Shown: positions 34,263-42,957 of the stretch, piece by piece
How the letters are laid out: each line of letters starts with the position of its first letter
Numbering within the stretch: position 1 is the stretch's first letter
Source of the DNA: Paraglaciecola mesophila KMM 241
GTDB lineage: Bacteria; Pseudomonadota; Gammaproteobacteria; Enterobacterales; Alteromonadaceae
Direction of reading: 5' to 3'
Length of the DNA stretch: 64,000 nucleotides
NCBI RefSeq assembly: GCF_000315015.1
Contig: NZ_BAEP01000041.1
Span: 1 to 64,000 of the forward strand
Position numbers and translations under genes: made by a program
Notes under the pieces: generated by a model
What the model was told of the DNA's origin: nothing
The model's input: the letters and a program-made list of their open reading frames with translations, nothing else
The model's database searches: none

Positions 34263-37200
34263 ATGCCCCCTAAGCATATTGGCGCTGGTGGTCAAACTGG
34301 CAATGGTGCCAATCACCCCCGCTAATGACGCGGCGATGATGTACAGCGACTGACCAGAGGTAAGAGCGACGGCACCTATGACCAAGACCAACAGTAATCC
34401 TAAGGGGACTCTGTAGCTTTTCCATGTGCCTGCTTCCCCGTCATTTACTAACTGACTCATGGACTCTGGGCTTTCGGCATGCAACACAAAATGCGCAAAG
34501 CTTTGATTGATAATAGCCACATGTCGGCGTTCAACTTTTATCAAGCCCGCTAACGCCAGGTGCTCTATCATTTCGCTATTTTTAGGGTTGATATATTGCC
34601 CCTTCGCAAGATTGTACAAAGCGAGTTTTTCAGCGTTGGAGCATAACTCCCATTTGTAGCGATACAATGCTCCTGCTTTTAACAATATATAATTAATAGT
34701 GGCCCAGTATCGGGTGCTGTAGAGCTTGCTAGGCGGTTGTTTTACGTTGTCGTACACGCGATGAATGTTCTCTTTAGCGAACCAGTTGAGCGCTCTTGAA
34801 AAAGAGCTAAAACTGGGGCCTTTAAGAGGAAGTACCAGTTCATCAGTAGGCACAGTGCGCGGCTCGTTTATAGCGAACAAGCAGGCTAAATCCCTGAACA
34901 TGTCTATTTCATCGTGCAATACATCTTGGTCGATTTGCTGGGTGATTTTCGCCGGTAAGATGACATTGAAATCCAGCAAACAGTCAGCCCAAGATAAGTA
35001 ATCGGCGTGGGCTAATTTGGCAGTATCGTTTACCTGACCTAGGGGATCTTTCATTTTGACTCGTTGCAAACTATAGAAACCCGCGTACAGGGTTAAGCTT
35101 TCAATTTTACCGAGCAAAACTAATGATTTAAGCTCCATGAGTAAACCCAGTAGTTCATTTCTTAGTTTGGGGACTTCTAAACACACCTCAATGTCCCACA
35201 TTTCAATAGCGAACCCCGTCATTTCAGGGCCGATATGCAGCACCATTTTTACATTGGGTAAATCGACTTTTTCTTGCTTAAAATGTTGCAAACATGGGCT
35301 GTTTTGCAGCAATAACGCAAAGCAGGCTAAAGACTGTGCTCCTATTGTCTCTTTGCTTTGGTTTTTTTGTTCCATCTTCTGTGGTGTTTCTTGAGGTGTA
35401 ATATGCGGCTTAGGCACTGCGCCTTCTTCTGTTAGCGGTGTTAAGTGAAGCAACGTGGTTAGATCAATACCGTTAGGCTTGGCTGAGTCTACCTTGAGCG
35501 TTAAATGCGGTGAAATTTGTTCGCAGTCCTCACTGTGCATGGGCAAATTTAGGCCACGGATGTGTCGCAAGAAAAACGACGAGTAATACAATCTTTGCCA
35601 TAACGTCACTCGATTAAAGTGCAGCCAAGCGATCAGCATCAGCGTGATCGCAATGACCCCTAACATCATTGCCCAAACGGGCATAGTGAGCTCATAATTC
35701 GCTAAACGGTCGTAAGCGCTTTTAACTGCTTTGCCACTCGTTGTAGAAACATCGCCTCCCATATACTGTGTTTCGTTGTATTTACCTTCATCAATCTGCT
35801 CGTTAGTATCAGGTGTGTGCGAAAAAGCAATAAAGGAATCTAACCAAGGCCAATCTTGGGTGGCGCTTATCAGATCCAGCGCATTAGGAAAGTCGTCTGG
35901 GGTCACAGCACTGGAGTAGTGTTCACACTGTTCCTTTAACTTGCGCATGTTTATTTGCTGGGTCATTGGCTTGTTGACCTCGCCACTACCTTTCAACAGA
36001 GCAGCGGCTTTCATACGATGCTTGGTAATAGAATTTGGAAAACGCGTGAGACCTAAAGCGGCAATTTCTGCTCGCTCTCGATTCAGCTTGTTGCAATCTT
36101 GATATTGATAATAATGCGCTAAATTTTTCAAGGGGATCGTCATGACGGACTTAAGGTATAGGGCTTGTACAAGAGCGAGTGCGCCTAACCCTAACGCCAA
36201 AAAGACAGCCCCTTTTGTTCCCTTGCCATGAATAGAGAAACTCTCTCCTGCGGATTCGAAAAGTAACTTGTACCCTCGGTAACCAAAATAAAATATGACC
36301 AGTAGGGTACCAATTGCGATAAACGTCACCCAATATCCAGCACTCTCTTGTGGATAAATAGCGAGGTGAGTAAACGTGAAAAGGCAGTACATGATGCCAA
36401 TGAGCGTGGAGCTTATATGTAGCATTTCTTTGGTATCAAAGGTGGCGGGCAAATTTACCACTTGCTTGAGTTTATCAGTATCAAATAACCGGCCGAGCAA
36501 CCAACTCGTGCACGCTAGGAACGTCACAAACACGGCAAAACTAATGCACAGAAACATAAACTGACTCGTCATCAGCGCATCTAGGCTGTCGTTGGGATAA
36601 AAGACCACCACGGCCCACTTATCAATCACACTGGGTCGTACAAAAAATCGGCCTGCTTGGCCGTGATAAAACCCGTCAATTGCTTGGTTAACCGTTGAAT
36701 TTTCTGCATCAGTATTGTCCAGTGCCGCGCGGATCCGTTGGCTCAGTACAGGGCTGTGATTACCGGAATAATAAAGGTTTTCAACTAAGGAGCGACTAGC
36801 GTCACTGTGAAATAATACTTCACCATTATCTCTGTCGACGACCATGAAGGTCATGTCCATGGGGGCGGGTTTGGCTAGGCTAATACTGGGCAGTAATACA
36901 TCGGCGGCAATAACATCGGCATAGCGTTTATTGCCGTGCTCGATTTCGCCGACGTTCCTACTGGCGTGATCGTGAATGCCTGCATTACTGCCGTCGTGTA
37001 GCGGCATCGAGATGGTGGTGCCACGGGTCGCATTATTGACGTTGAGCAGACGCTGAATGAAGACTTGGTTGTATCCATTAGATTGCAAAGAATCGTCATT
37101 TTTAGGGGGTAATCGCCAGCCTTTTTGATCGCGAATTTTTTTGAAATAGTCCCGGTTTGATAACTCAAACCCGGCAGGTAATACATTGTTTTCAACAAAG

Positions 37201-39050
37201 TAAAAGGACGGTGTCAAAATAAAGCCATCTTTGTTGAGCAGAAAAATATTGAGTATTTTTAGCGGCGGGTTCGCTTGTGGTGATGAGGCAACGTATGTGT
37301 CTAGGCTTTCATTGGGTGAGTGTTCCAGTGCTAAATTTTGCGCGAAAAAGTCGATGATTTGCGCGTCATCTGGCAAGGTGTCATCGTCATTTAAATAGTC
37401 GATCAAATTAGCCTTATGAAGATCGCTTTCAATTGTAAGCTGTGTACCTTTGCAGGCGTATCGAATAAAGAATTGATTTTTAGCGTTGACGGCAGCGTTG
37501 GGTAAATTGCTGAAGTTTGGCGATTCGTTATTGTTTGCACCATGTTCGGCCTGAGCGCGTTTAACCTCATCTCGTGCACGTTTGTGATCTGCAACGTTGA
37601 GGCAGGGGGTATCAGCAATACTCAGCAACCCCTTGTGAAAATTGTCTAATATGTCGATTTGAGTTAGTTGCTTATCTCGTACTCGCGTTTGACCATCATT
37701 CTTGTATGTATCTGTGCTCTTTTGCAGGGTTTGGTAAAAAGTGCGGTACTGGGCGAGTTTGTTAAATACTTCGTAGACGTCATGTTCCATTTCCTGGGCA
37801 ATTGTTGAGCCATAGTCCATGGCACGCAGGTCTTTATCGTAGCGTACAATGTACTTTTGCAAATAAGCCAAAAGCAAAGACAAAACCACGATAAAGAAAG
37901 CGTAACTGATCAGGTGCGTAAGATTGCGCGTGGCAGGAGTAATTGAATGGGTAACCGGCAACAGAAACAAACGCACTAGAGCCAACATAAATAGCAGACT
38001 CACAACGCTGACGACCAATAATGACGCATTCCAACTGGTTGTGCTTTGTTGGATTAGCTTGGCTCTAGGCATTAGACCAATGAGATACAAATGATTTAAC
38101 GTGCTAGTTTTACCTTCGTGCTCATACTGCAAAGGAATGTCTAGTGCGAAAGGGAAAGCAAATACGCGATATTTCCCATAAGACAGGGTAATGTCGATAT
38201 GGCTACTGTAACTTGGCAAAGGCACTTCGCCTTTAATCTCGGCCTCTTCAGCCATAGACAACAAAGAGCGCGATTCTTGGCGTAAAAAGGCTCGGTTAAT
38301 GCTAGTTAAATCGACAATGGATATGGTTTTTTCATGTCCCACTGAGGCCAGTACTTCCCCTTCTTTACTAGCAAATAGATATTGGCTAAAACCTGCTTGC
38401 GGGGTAGGCAGAATGTCCTCTACATCTAAGGTTGCGCTAAACTTTTTTTGTGATTTTGGATCAGTTTCTGAACGTTGTTCGCTATCAGTGCCGGTTTCAG
38501 ACATCGCGTCGTCACTCACGTTTGCGTCATTGTCTAGGGCGTTTGGGGCTGTGATTTTCCCTTGAGCTTGTATCCCTGATTCGGTTTCACTAGCTGGAAT
38601 GGCGTCGCTAGCATCAAGCTCACTACTGCTCGAAGGTGTGGTTTCTTCGGGGGCTGTCGTTTCATTTTTTTCTGACGTGCTTGTGCTTTTACTCACATCT
38701 TTAATATGAATTTGCTGCGCCGATAATTGATAAAGCAGCGTTGTTGCCGTTTCTCTGGTTAAGTTGTCGGATGTGCGCTGATAGCTAGGCATAAGCGAGC
38801 GTATCGAGGTTTCACTCTCGCTGTAATCATGAGCGCGTTTAATTTTATCTAGATTTTCATTCAGCGTATTGGATGCTTCGTACAGTATCCTATACAGATT
38901 GTTGTTACTTGAGCCTTCTTCAATGTTGCTGTAGTACAAATAGGTGTATAACCCCGCCGCACAAAGCAGGATAATAAACAATAAAAATAGGCGTCTTTTT
39001 GGCGTTTTAGACGGGGATAGGGTATTCTGCGCCACCGATTTTTCCGACAT
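34251..39050 (-). CDS. Giant multi-pass membrane protein with Cache-like sensor region, function unknown
   Basis: A 1599-residue protein from the ATG at 39050 (AGAGGTG about 9 nt upstream; the longer frame adds 11 residues). TM1 is at about 20-40. An acidic Ser/Thr/Glu-rich extracytoplasmic stretch (about 115-205) leads into a first globular region, then TM2 (341-365) and TM3 (378-398). A large extracytoplasmic region (about 405-830) looks like a double Cache sensor: FLLNKDGFILTPSF, FELSNRDYFKKI, FMVVDRDNGEVLFHSD and VIDKWAVVVFYPNDSLDALM. Four or five more membrane segments follow (about 830-967, 1123-1143). The remaining soluble part (about 1150-1545) includes a winged-helix-like stretch near 1473-1525 (EKLALYNLAKGQYINPKNSEMIEHLALAGLIKVE), and two TM segments close the protein. 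There is no HAMP, kinase, GGDEF, methyl-accepting or P-loop motif. It is convergent with recD. I do not recognise its family. Confidence 0.85.
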   Translation of the reverse strand: MSEKSVAQNTLSPSKTPKRRLFLLFIILLCAAGLYTYLYYSNIEEGSSNNNLYRILYEASNTLNENLDKIKRAHDYSESETSIRSLMPSYQRTSDNLTRETATTLLYQLSAQQIHIKDVSKSTSTSEKNETTAPEETTPSSSSELDASDAIPASETESGIQAQGKITAPNALDNDANVSDDAMSETGTDSEQRSETDPKSQKKFSATLDVEDILPTPQAGFSQYLFASKEGEVLASVGHEKTISIVDLTSINRAFLRQESRSLLSMAEEAEIKGEVPLPSYSSHIDITLSYGKYRVFAFPFALDIPLQYEHEGKTSTLNHLYLIGLMPRAKLIQQSTTSWNASLLVVSVVSLLFMLALVRLFLLPVTHSITPATRNLTHLISYAFFIVVLSLLLAYLQKYIVRYDKDLRAMDYGSTIAQEMEHDVYEVFNKLAQYRTFYQTLQKSTDTYKNDGQTRVRDKQLTQIDILDNFHKGLLSIADTPCLNVADHKRARDEVKRAQAEHGANNNESPNFSNLPNAAVNAKNQFFIRYACKGTQLTIESDLHKANLIDYLNDDDTLPDDAQIIDFFAQNLALEHSPNESLDTYVASSPQANPPLKILNIFLLNKDGFILTPSFYFVENNVLPAGFELSNRDYFKKIRDQKGWRLPPKNDDSLQSNGYNQVFIQRLLNVNNATRGTTISMPLHDGSNAGIHDHASRNVGEIEHGNKRYADVIAADVLLPSISLAKPAPMDMTFMVVDRDNGEVLFHSDASRSLVENLYYSGNHSPVLSQRIRAALDNTDAENSTVNQAIDGFYHGQAGRFFVRPSVIDKWAVVVFYPNDSLDALMTSQFMFLCISFAVFVTFLACTSWLLGRLFDTDKLKQVVNLPATFDTKEMLHISSTLIGIMYCLFTFTHLAIYPQESAGYWVTFIAIGTLLVIFYFGYRGYKLLFESAGESFSIHGKGTKGAVFLALGLGALALVQALYLKSVMTIPLKNLAHYYQYQDCNKLNRERAEIAALGLTRFPNSITKHRMKAAALLKGSGEVNKPMTQQINMRKLKEQCEHYSSAVTPDDFPNALDLISATQDWPWLDSFIAFSHTPDTNEQIDEGKYNETQYMGGDVSTTSGKAVKSAYDRLANYELTMPVWAMMLGVIAITLMLIAWLHFNRVTLWQRLYYSSFFLRHIRGLNLPMHSEDCEQISPHLTLKVDSAKPNGIDLTTLLHLTPLTEEGAVPKPHITPQETPQKMEQKNQSKETIGAQSLACFALLLQNSPCLQHFKQEKVDLPNVKMVLHIGPEMTGFAIEMWDIEVCLEVPKLRNELLGLLMELKSLVLLGKIESLTLYAGFYSLQRVKMKDPLGQVNDTAKLAHADYLSWADCLLDFNVILPAKITQQIDQDVLHDEIDMFRDLACLFAINEPRTVPTDELVLPLKGPSFSSFSRALNWFAKENIHRVYDNVKQPPSKLYSTRYWATINYILLKAGALYRYKWELCSNAEKLALYNLAKGQYINPKNSEMIEHLALAGLIKVERRHVAIINQSFAHFVLHAESPESMSQLVNDGEAGTWKSYRVPLGLLLVLVIGAVALTSGQSLYIIAASLAGVIGTIASLTTSANMLRGHLRE

Positions 39051-39214
39051 TGACTTGCACCTCTTCCTTGTGTTGTTAAACAACAGGTCAAAACTAAGGA
39101 AAAATCAAGTTTTAAGCTTAAAATTTGCGCAAGTCTGCTGCGTGCGCCACACTAAAATGGTGCGTACAGTTGCGTAGTAACTCATTACTTTCATTCAAAA
39201 TTCAGGAACTCAAC

Positions 39215-39607
39215 ATGACGGAAATTTCAGCGGAAGAATTTATTGCCCTTAGTAAATTATTACCAGAAGAGCGTTTTGATTACGCTATTACTCGTATGAT
39301 TGAGCGTCAACATTTGTGGGGATTATTCGGCGACAATGGCTGGCTAATGCTCAAAGCTGAAGATGATGCTTGTATACCCGTATGGCCTTATGCAGAATTT
39401 GCGCAAGCGTGGGTCAAAAATGACTTTCCTGATTGTGAGCCTAAGCAAATTGACTTTGCCCAGTGGCATCAGGTGTGGTTACCCGGTATGCAACAAAATG
39501 GCACCTTGGTGTTGGTGTTCCCGTTGAGTGAAGATGAAGAAGGGATCATGCTTGAAGCCCAAGAAATGCTCGAATGTATTGATGAGGAACTGCAAACAGA
39601 ATCCTAG
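39215..39607 (+). CDS. DUF2750 family protein
   Basis: A 130-residue small acidic soluble protein of the DUF2750 family (function unknown). Typical blocks are ERFDYAITRMIERQHLWGLFGDNGWLML, IPVWPYAEFAQAWVKNDFPDCEPKQIDFAQWHQVWLPGM, and NGTLVLVFPLSEDEEGIMLEAQEMLECIDEEL. The ATG at 39215 has AGGA upstream; the longer frame adds 30 unlikely residues. Its stop shares one base with the next start (TAGTG), so it is translationally coupled to the DUF6942-like gene. It is divergent from the giant membrane-protein gene across about 165 bp that must contain both promoters. Confidence 0.85.
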   Translation: MTEISAEEFIALSKLLPEERFDYAITRMIERQHLWGLFGDNGWLMLKAEDDACIPVWPYAEFAQAWVKNDFPDCEPKQIDFAQWHQVWLPGMQQNGTLVLVFPLSEDEEGIMLEAQEMLECIDEELQTES

Positions 39608-40221
39608 TGACGTCTTCTCTTTATGCTGGGGCTAGTGATGATGCGGGCTTAGGGGGTAACTATGCCCGCATCAACGTCTATATCGCCAATCGGCCAAACT
39701 ACCAAGATTTATCCCTACTAAATACAATGCACTCCCTTAACACGGGGGATATTGAAGCAATCAATCGACAGTGTGGTAATGGCTGGCGTAAGGTCTTTAA
39801 TGTTTATGCAAAATTAGTGTTTGCTTGGCGAAGTGTGGATCCCGCATTACACGCATGTTTGCCCGGTGCGCACAGTGCAAGCTGGCAAGCCTATAGGGAT
39901 ACAGTTTTGCTGCAACAAGACAGTCAAACCGCTTTGCTTTTTAGCCCTCCCTCACCGCAGCAAGACTTGCCCTATAATGGCAACGGCTGGGCTGATGGCG
40001 CTTCAACGAGCAAAATTCATAATGCGTATCACATTATAATGGGCCGTACTTACGCAAAATCCCTAGTGGAGACTACAGGTTTGAACTTAACATGGCACGG
40101 TGAAGAGTTCGCTATTGATCAGAGCGCCCGCACAGTGGTTTGCCCTTACTTTGATTATCGCCAGTTATCCAATATTAAAATTATCCGCTTAGTTGAATTG
40201 TTAAAGTTGCTTAATCAATAG
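39607..40221 (+). CDS. DUF6942-like protein, function unknown
   Basis: A 204-residue soluble protein from a GTG start that shares one base with the DUF2750 stop. There is no ATG near the N-terminus, so start by coupling is the most economical reading. Characteristic segments are YARINVYIANRPNYQDL, IEAINRQCGNGWRKVFNVYAKLVFAW, KIHNAYHIIMGRTYAKSLV and VCPYFDYRQLSNIKIIRLVELLKLL. These match my memory of the DUF6942 family of marine gammaproteobacteria, but no activity is known to me. It lies 130 bp upstream of the csdA-csdE fusion on the same strand, so it may be in the same transcription unit. Confidence 0.7.
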   Translation: MTSSLYAGASDDAGLGGNYARINVYIANRPNYQDLSLLNTMHSLNTGDIEAINRQCGNGWRKVFNVYAKLVFAWRSVDPALHACLPGAHSASWQAYRDTVLLQQDSQTALLFSPPSPQQDLPYNGNGWADGASTSKIHNAYHIIMGRTYAKSLVETTGLNLTWHGEEFAIDQSARTVVCPYFDYRQLSNIKIIRLVELLKLLNQ

Positions 40222-40353
40222 CCATTTGATTTCTACTTTTAAAAAAGTGCGCGGTTATCTTTCATTAATGGGCGTAAATAGCCAAATTGACTTGATAAAG
40301 CCGCTGATATTAACAACAATTCGCAACCTTTATTGATTATGTTTGAGCGTGTT

Positions 40354-42057
40354 ATGTCTGAGTTGTTTTTACGTCAGCAATTTCCCATTTTTTACCAACA
40401 AAACGACGGATCGCCTTGGCTATATTTCGATAATGGTGCCACCACACAAAAGCCGCAGTCAGTTATTGATACGATAAGTTGCTTTTACTTACAGCAAAAT
40501 GCGAATGTACACCGTGCTAGCCACCGAGTATCGGCTGACACTACAAACGCCTTTGAACAGGTGCGTAAAGAAGTCGCTGCATTGATTAATGCCAGCAGTG
40601 AAAAAGAAATCATTTGGACCAAGGGTACAACAGAGAGCATTAACTTATTGGCTAGCGTATTGGCCAAGGGGCACGTGGAGTCTGGTGATGAAATTGTGTT
40701 GTCAGCGCTAGAGCACCACGCGAATATTGTACCTTGGCAGCAGATCGCTAATGAACTGGGACTGCGCATAAAAGTGATCCCAGTGAATAAAGATGGTGTG
40801 TTGCAAGTAGCAAACATTAAAAGTTTAATCACCAATAAAACTGCTCTGGTAGCGGTCAGTCATGTCTCCAATGCGCTGGGAAATATAAATCCAATTTCGC
40901 ATATTATCGCCCACGCCAAAAAACATGGTGCATTAACGCTAATTGACGGAGCTCAGGCTATTGCTCATTTACCCGTTGACGTGCAGGCGCTTGATTGTGA
41001 TTTTTATGTTTTCAGTGGGCATAAGATGTTCGGCCCAACGGGAATAGGCGTGCTGTATGGCCGCCAAGTATTACTTGATGGTTTACCGCCGTACCAATCC
41101 GGTGGTGAAATGATTGAAAAGGTGAGTTTTTCAGGCACAACCTTTCAAGGATTACCGTTTAAATTTGAGGCCGGCACACCTAATATTGCTGGCGTTTTGG
41201 GTTTGGGTGCGGCAGTGTCTTTTTTAAAGGCGCATCAATCGTCAATCCATGAACAAGAGCAAGCCCTGTATACCGCATTAGTTACCGGCTTGCGAAGCAT
41301 TTCAGGCATACGTTTATGGGGGGATCTTGAAAACAGTGTTTGTGTGCAATCATTCACTGTCGATGGGATTAACAACCAAGATCTTGGGCTATTACTTAAC
41401 GAGCATAATATTGCGGTTAGGGTAGGTCATCATTGTGCTATGCCGTTGATGGAGGCGCTCTCAATTGTTGGCACTGTGCGGGTTTCGTTGAGTGGCTACA
41501 ACACGTTGCCAGAAATACATCATTTCATTGACGTTCTACAAGGTATTGTAAGCTCGCTGCGACCTGAAACAATAAACGCCAGCCAAGATTTGGCCTCAGC
41601 AGCGGTGGTGAAAAGCATCGCACCGCAAAACGAAGCATTGAATGACAAGGCGTTTGATTTTGACACTATGCCATTGGCGCTGAGCATACGACAGGCCAAG
41701 GGCTGGGATGAAACCTACCGGCAAATCATGCTCGCCGGTAAACAATTGCATAAATTGCTTCCTGAGGATCACATTGGTCAATACGAAGTGATGGGCTGCG
41801 AAAGCCAAGTGTGGCTGAAATGCGTTGTACGGGATAATCGCCTTATTTTAGCTGCCCATTCCCCGAGTAAAATCGTGCGCGGGCTATTGGCCATCATTTT
41901 TGAGCCATTAGCGCGTTTAACGGTTCGTCAAATAAAGCAATTTAGTCTGCATGATTATCTAGATGCGCTGGGTCTAGGTAAGCATGTGAGTCAATCAAGG
42001 GGCAATGGTTTGCAAGCCGTGATTGAACAAATTCAACAGCAGGTTCACTCACATTAG
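40354..42057 (+). CDS. csdA: Cysteine desulfurase CsdA fused to sulfur acceptor CsdE/SufE
   Basis: A 567-residue fusion. Residues 1 to about 405 are a class V aminotransferase-fold cysteine desulfurase: YFDNGATTQKP, NVHRASHRVS, TKGTTESINLLA, the PLP lysine K224 in FSGHKMFGPTGIGVLYG, and the persulfide cysteine C361 in RVGHHCAMPLMEAL. After a linker, residues about 430-560 are a SufE/CsdE domain: GWDETYRQIMLAGKQLHKLL, YEVMGCESQVWLKC with acceptor cysteine C482, and SKIVRGLLAIIFEPLARL. In E. coli these are two adjacent genes, csdA and csdE; here one chain holds donor and acceptor, allowing direct transfer between C361 and C482. I prefer the ATG at 40354; the ATG at 40339 is possible. No suf or isc genes are nearby. 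Confidence 0.95.
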   Translation: MSELFLRQQFPIFYQQNDGSPWLYFDNGATTQKPQSVIDTISCFYLQQNANVHRASHRVSADTTNAFEQVRKEVAALINASSEKEIIWTKGTTESINLLASVLAKGHVESGDEIVLSALEHHANIVPWQQIANELGLRIKVIPVNKDGVLQVANIKSLITNKTALVAVSHVSNALGNINPISHIIAHAKKHGALTLIDGAQAIAHLPVDVQALDCDFYVFSGHKMFGPTGIGVLYGRQVLLDGLPPYQSGGEMIEKVSFSGTTFQGLPFKFEAGTPNIAGVLGLGAAVSFLKAHQSSIHEQEQALYTALVTGLRSISGIRLWGDLENSVCVQSFTVDGINNQDLGLLLNEHNIAVRVGHHCAMPLMEALSIVGTVRVSLSGYNTLPEIHHFIDVLQGIVSSLRPETINASQDLASAAVVKSIAPQNEALNDKAFDFDTMPLALSIRQAKGWDETYRQIMLAGKQLHKLLPEDHIGQYEVMGCESQVWLKCVVRDNRLILAAHSPSKIVRGLLAIIFEPLARLTVRQIKQFSLHDYLDALGLGKHVSQSRGNGLQAVIEQIQQQVHSH

Positions 42058-42125
42058 TTGGTATGAATAAAAATGAGCTGATGTGGTTATTAGCGTGGAA
42101 AACAAATGCGAATGTGGAGCGTGGA

Positions 42126-42665
42126 CTATTTTATCAAGGGCAGAATAGTCTTAAAGACAGGTGAACGGCAGTCTTGAATTAGCTCAAATATAGCCATTTC
42201 TACGCCCGTGATGCTTGCGCCGCGGGCGCTTAGTTTCTCCACCGCTAACGCTTTATTTTCTTGGGCTCTCGATGAGACAGCGTCGCTGACCACCTCGACG
42301 TGATAGCCTAAGTCCAGCATGCCAAGCACCGTTTGATACACACATACATGTGCTTCTATGCCGCAGACTAGCCAATTTTCTTTTTGGCTATCGTGTAATG
42401 TGTCTACAAACGTCTGTGTGTCACACGCGTTAAAGGTGTGCTTGGTGATAAGGGGGCAAGGGGAGAGCTCGTCAGCTAATGATCTAACCGTATTGCCTAA
42501 TTTAAGCGGTGCTTGCTCTAGGCATATTATGGGGATAGCTAATATTTGGGCTGCTTTGATGAGCGTAAGTGTATTGTGAAGCAGTGCTTCGCTTTGAAAC
42601 ACCTGATGGGCTAAGTTGCCTTGTATATCGATAACAATAAGGCCGGTATTGTCTGTTTTTAGCAT
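42126..42665 (-). CDS. Isochorismatase-family cysteine hydrolase
   Basis: A 179-residue protein of the isochorismatase-like superfamily (YcaC/nicotinamidase-like fold). The catalytic triad can be read: D13 in LIVIDIQGNLA, K75 in PLITKHTFNAC, and C108 in VCGIEAHVCVYQTVLGMLDLGYHVEVVSDAVSSR. The cis-peptide EAH preceding VCV is typical. Likely a cytoplasmic hydrolase of an amide or imide, but the substrate cannot be assigned. It is convergent with the CsdA-CsdE gene and divergent from the NUP-family gene; about 290 bp of non-coding sequence with no clear element separates it from the latter. Confidence 0.9.
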   Translation of the reverse strand: MLKTDNTGLIVIDIQGNLAHQVFQSEALLHNTLTLIKAAQILAIPIICLEQAPLKLGNTVRSLADELSPCPLITKHTFNACDTQTFVDTLHDSQKENWLVCGIEAHVCVYQTVLGMLDLGYHVEVVSDAVSSRAQENKALAVEKLSARGASITGVEMAIFELIQDCRSPVFKTILPLIK

Positions 42666-42957
42666 GAGTTAGCCTGTTACTAAAGGTGAATAAGTACGGT
42701 AACCAAGGATGGGTGTGATCTCAATGGTTTTGCATCACTTTGGTAGCATACTCGCTCTTCATTGGTGCGACGGTCGTTAAATTTACCCGTTCATTTCTGC
42801 TTAATATGCTGATTTATAAGCGGTTATTTTTTTACATATCAGGTGCGGTTATTGCTATGTCGCAGCCAGTATTTTATTTTGCCTTTGTTATTTATGCATT
42901 AGTGATTTTTCATTAATGGCTTGTTCATTTGTTATTCGTTCATACTGGAGTGATTCG

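Noticed and set aside
39607-40221. SecY-interacting protein Syd
   Set aside because: Considered for the gene before csdA, but the residues do not match the Syd pattern I recall; DUF6942-like is the better fit.
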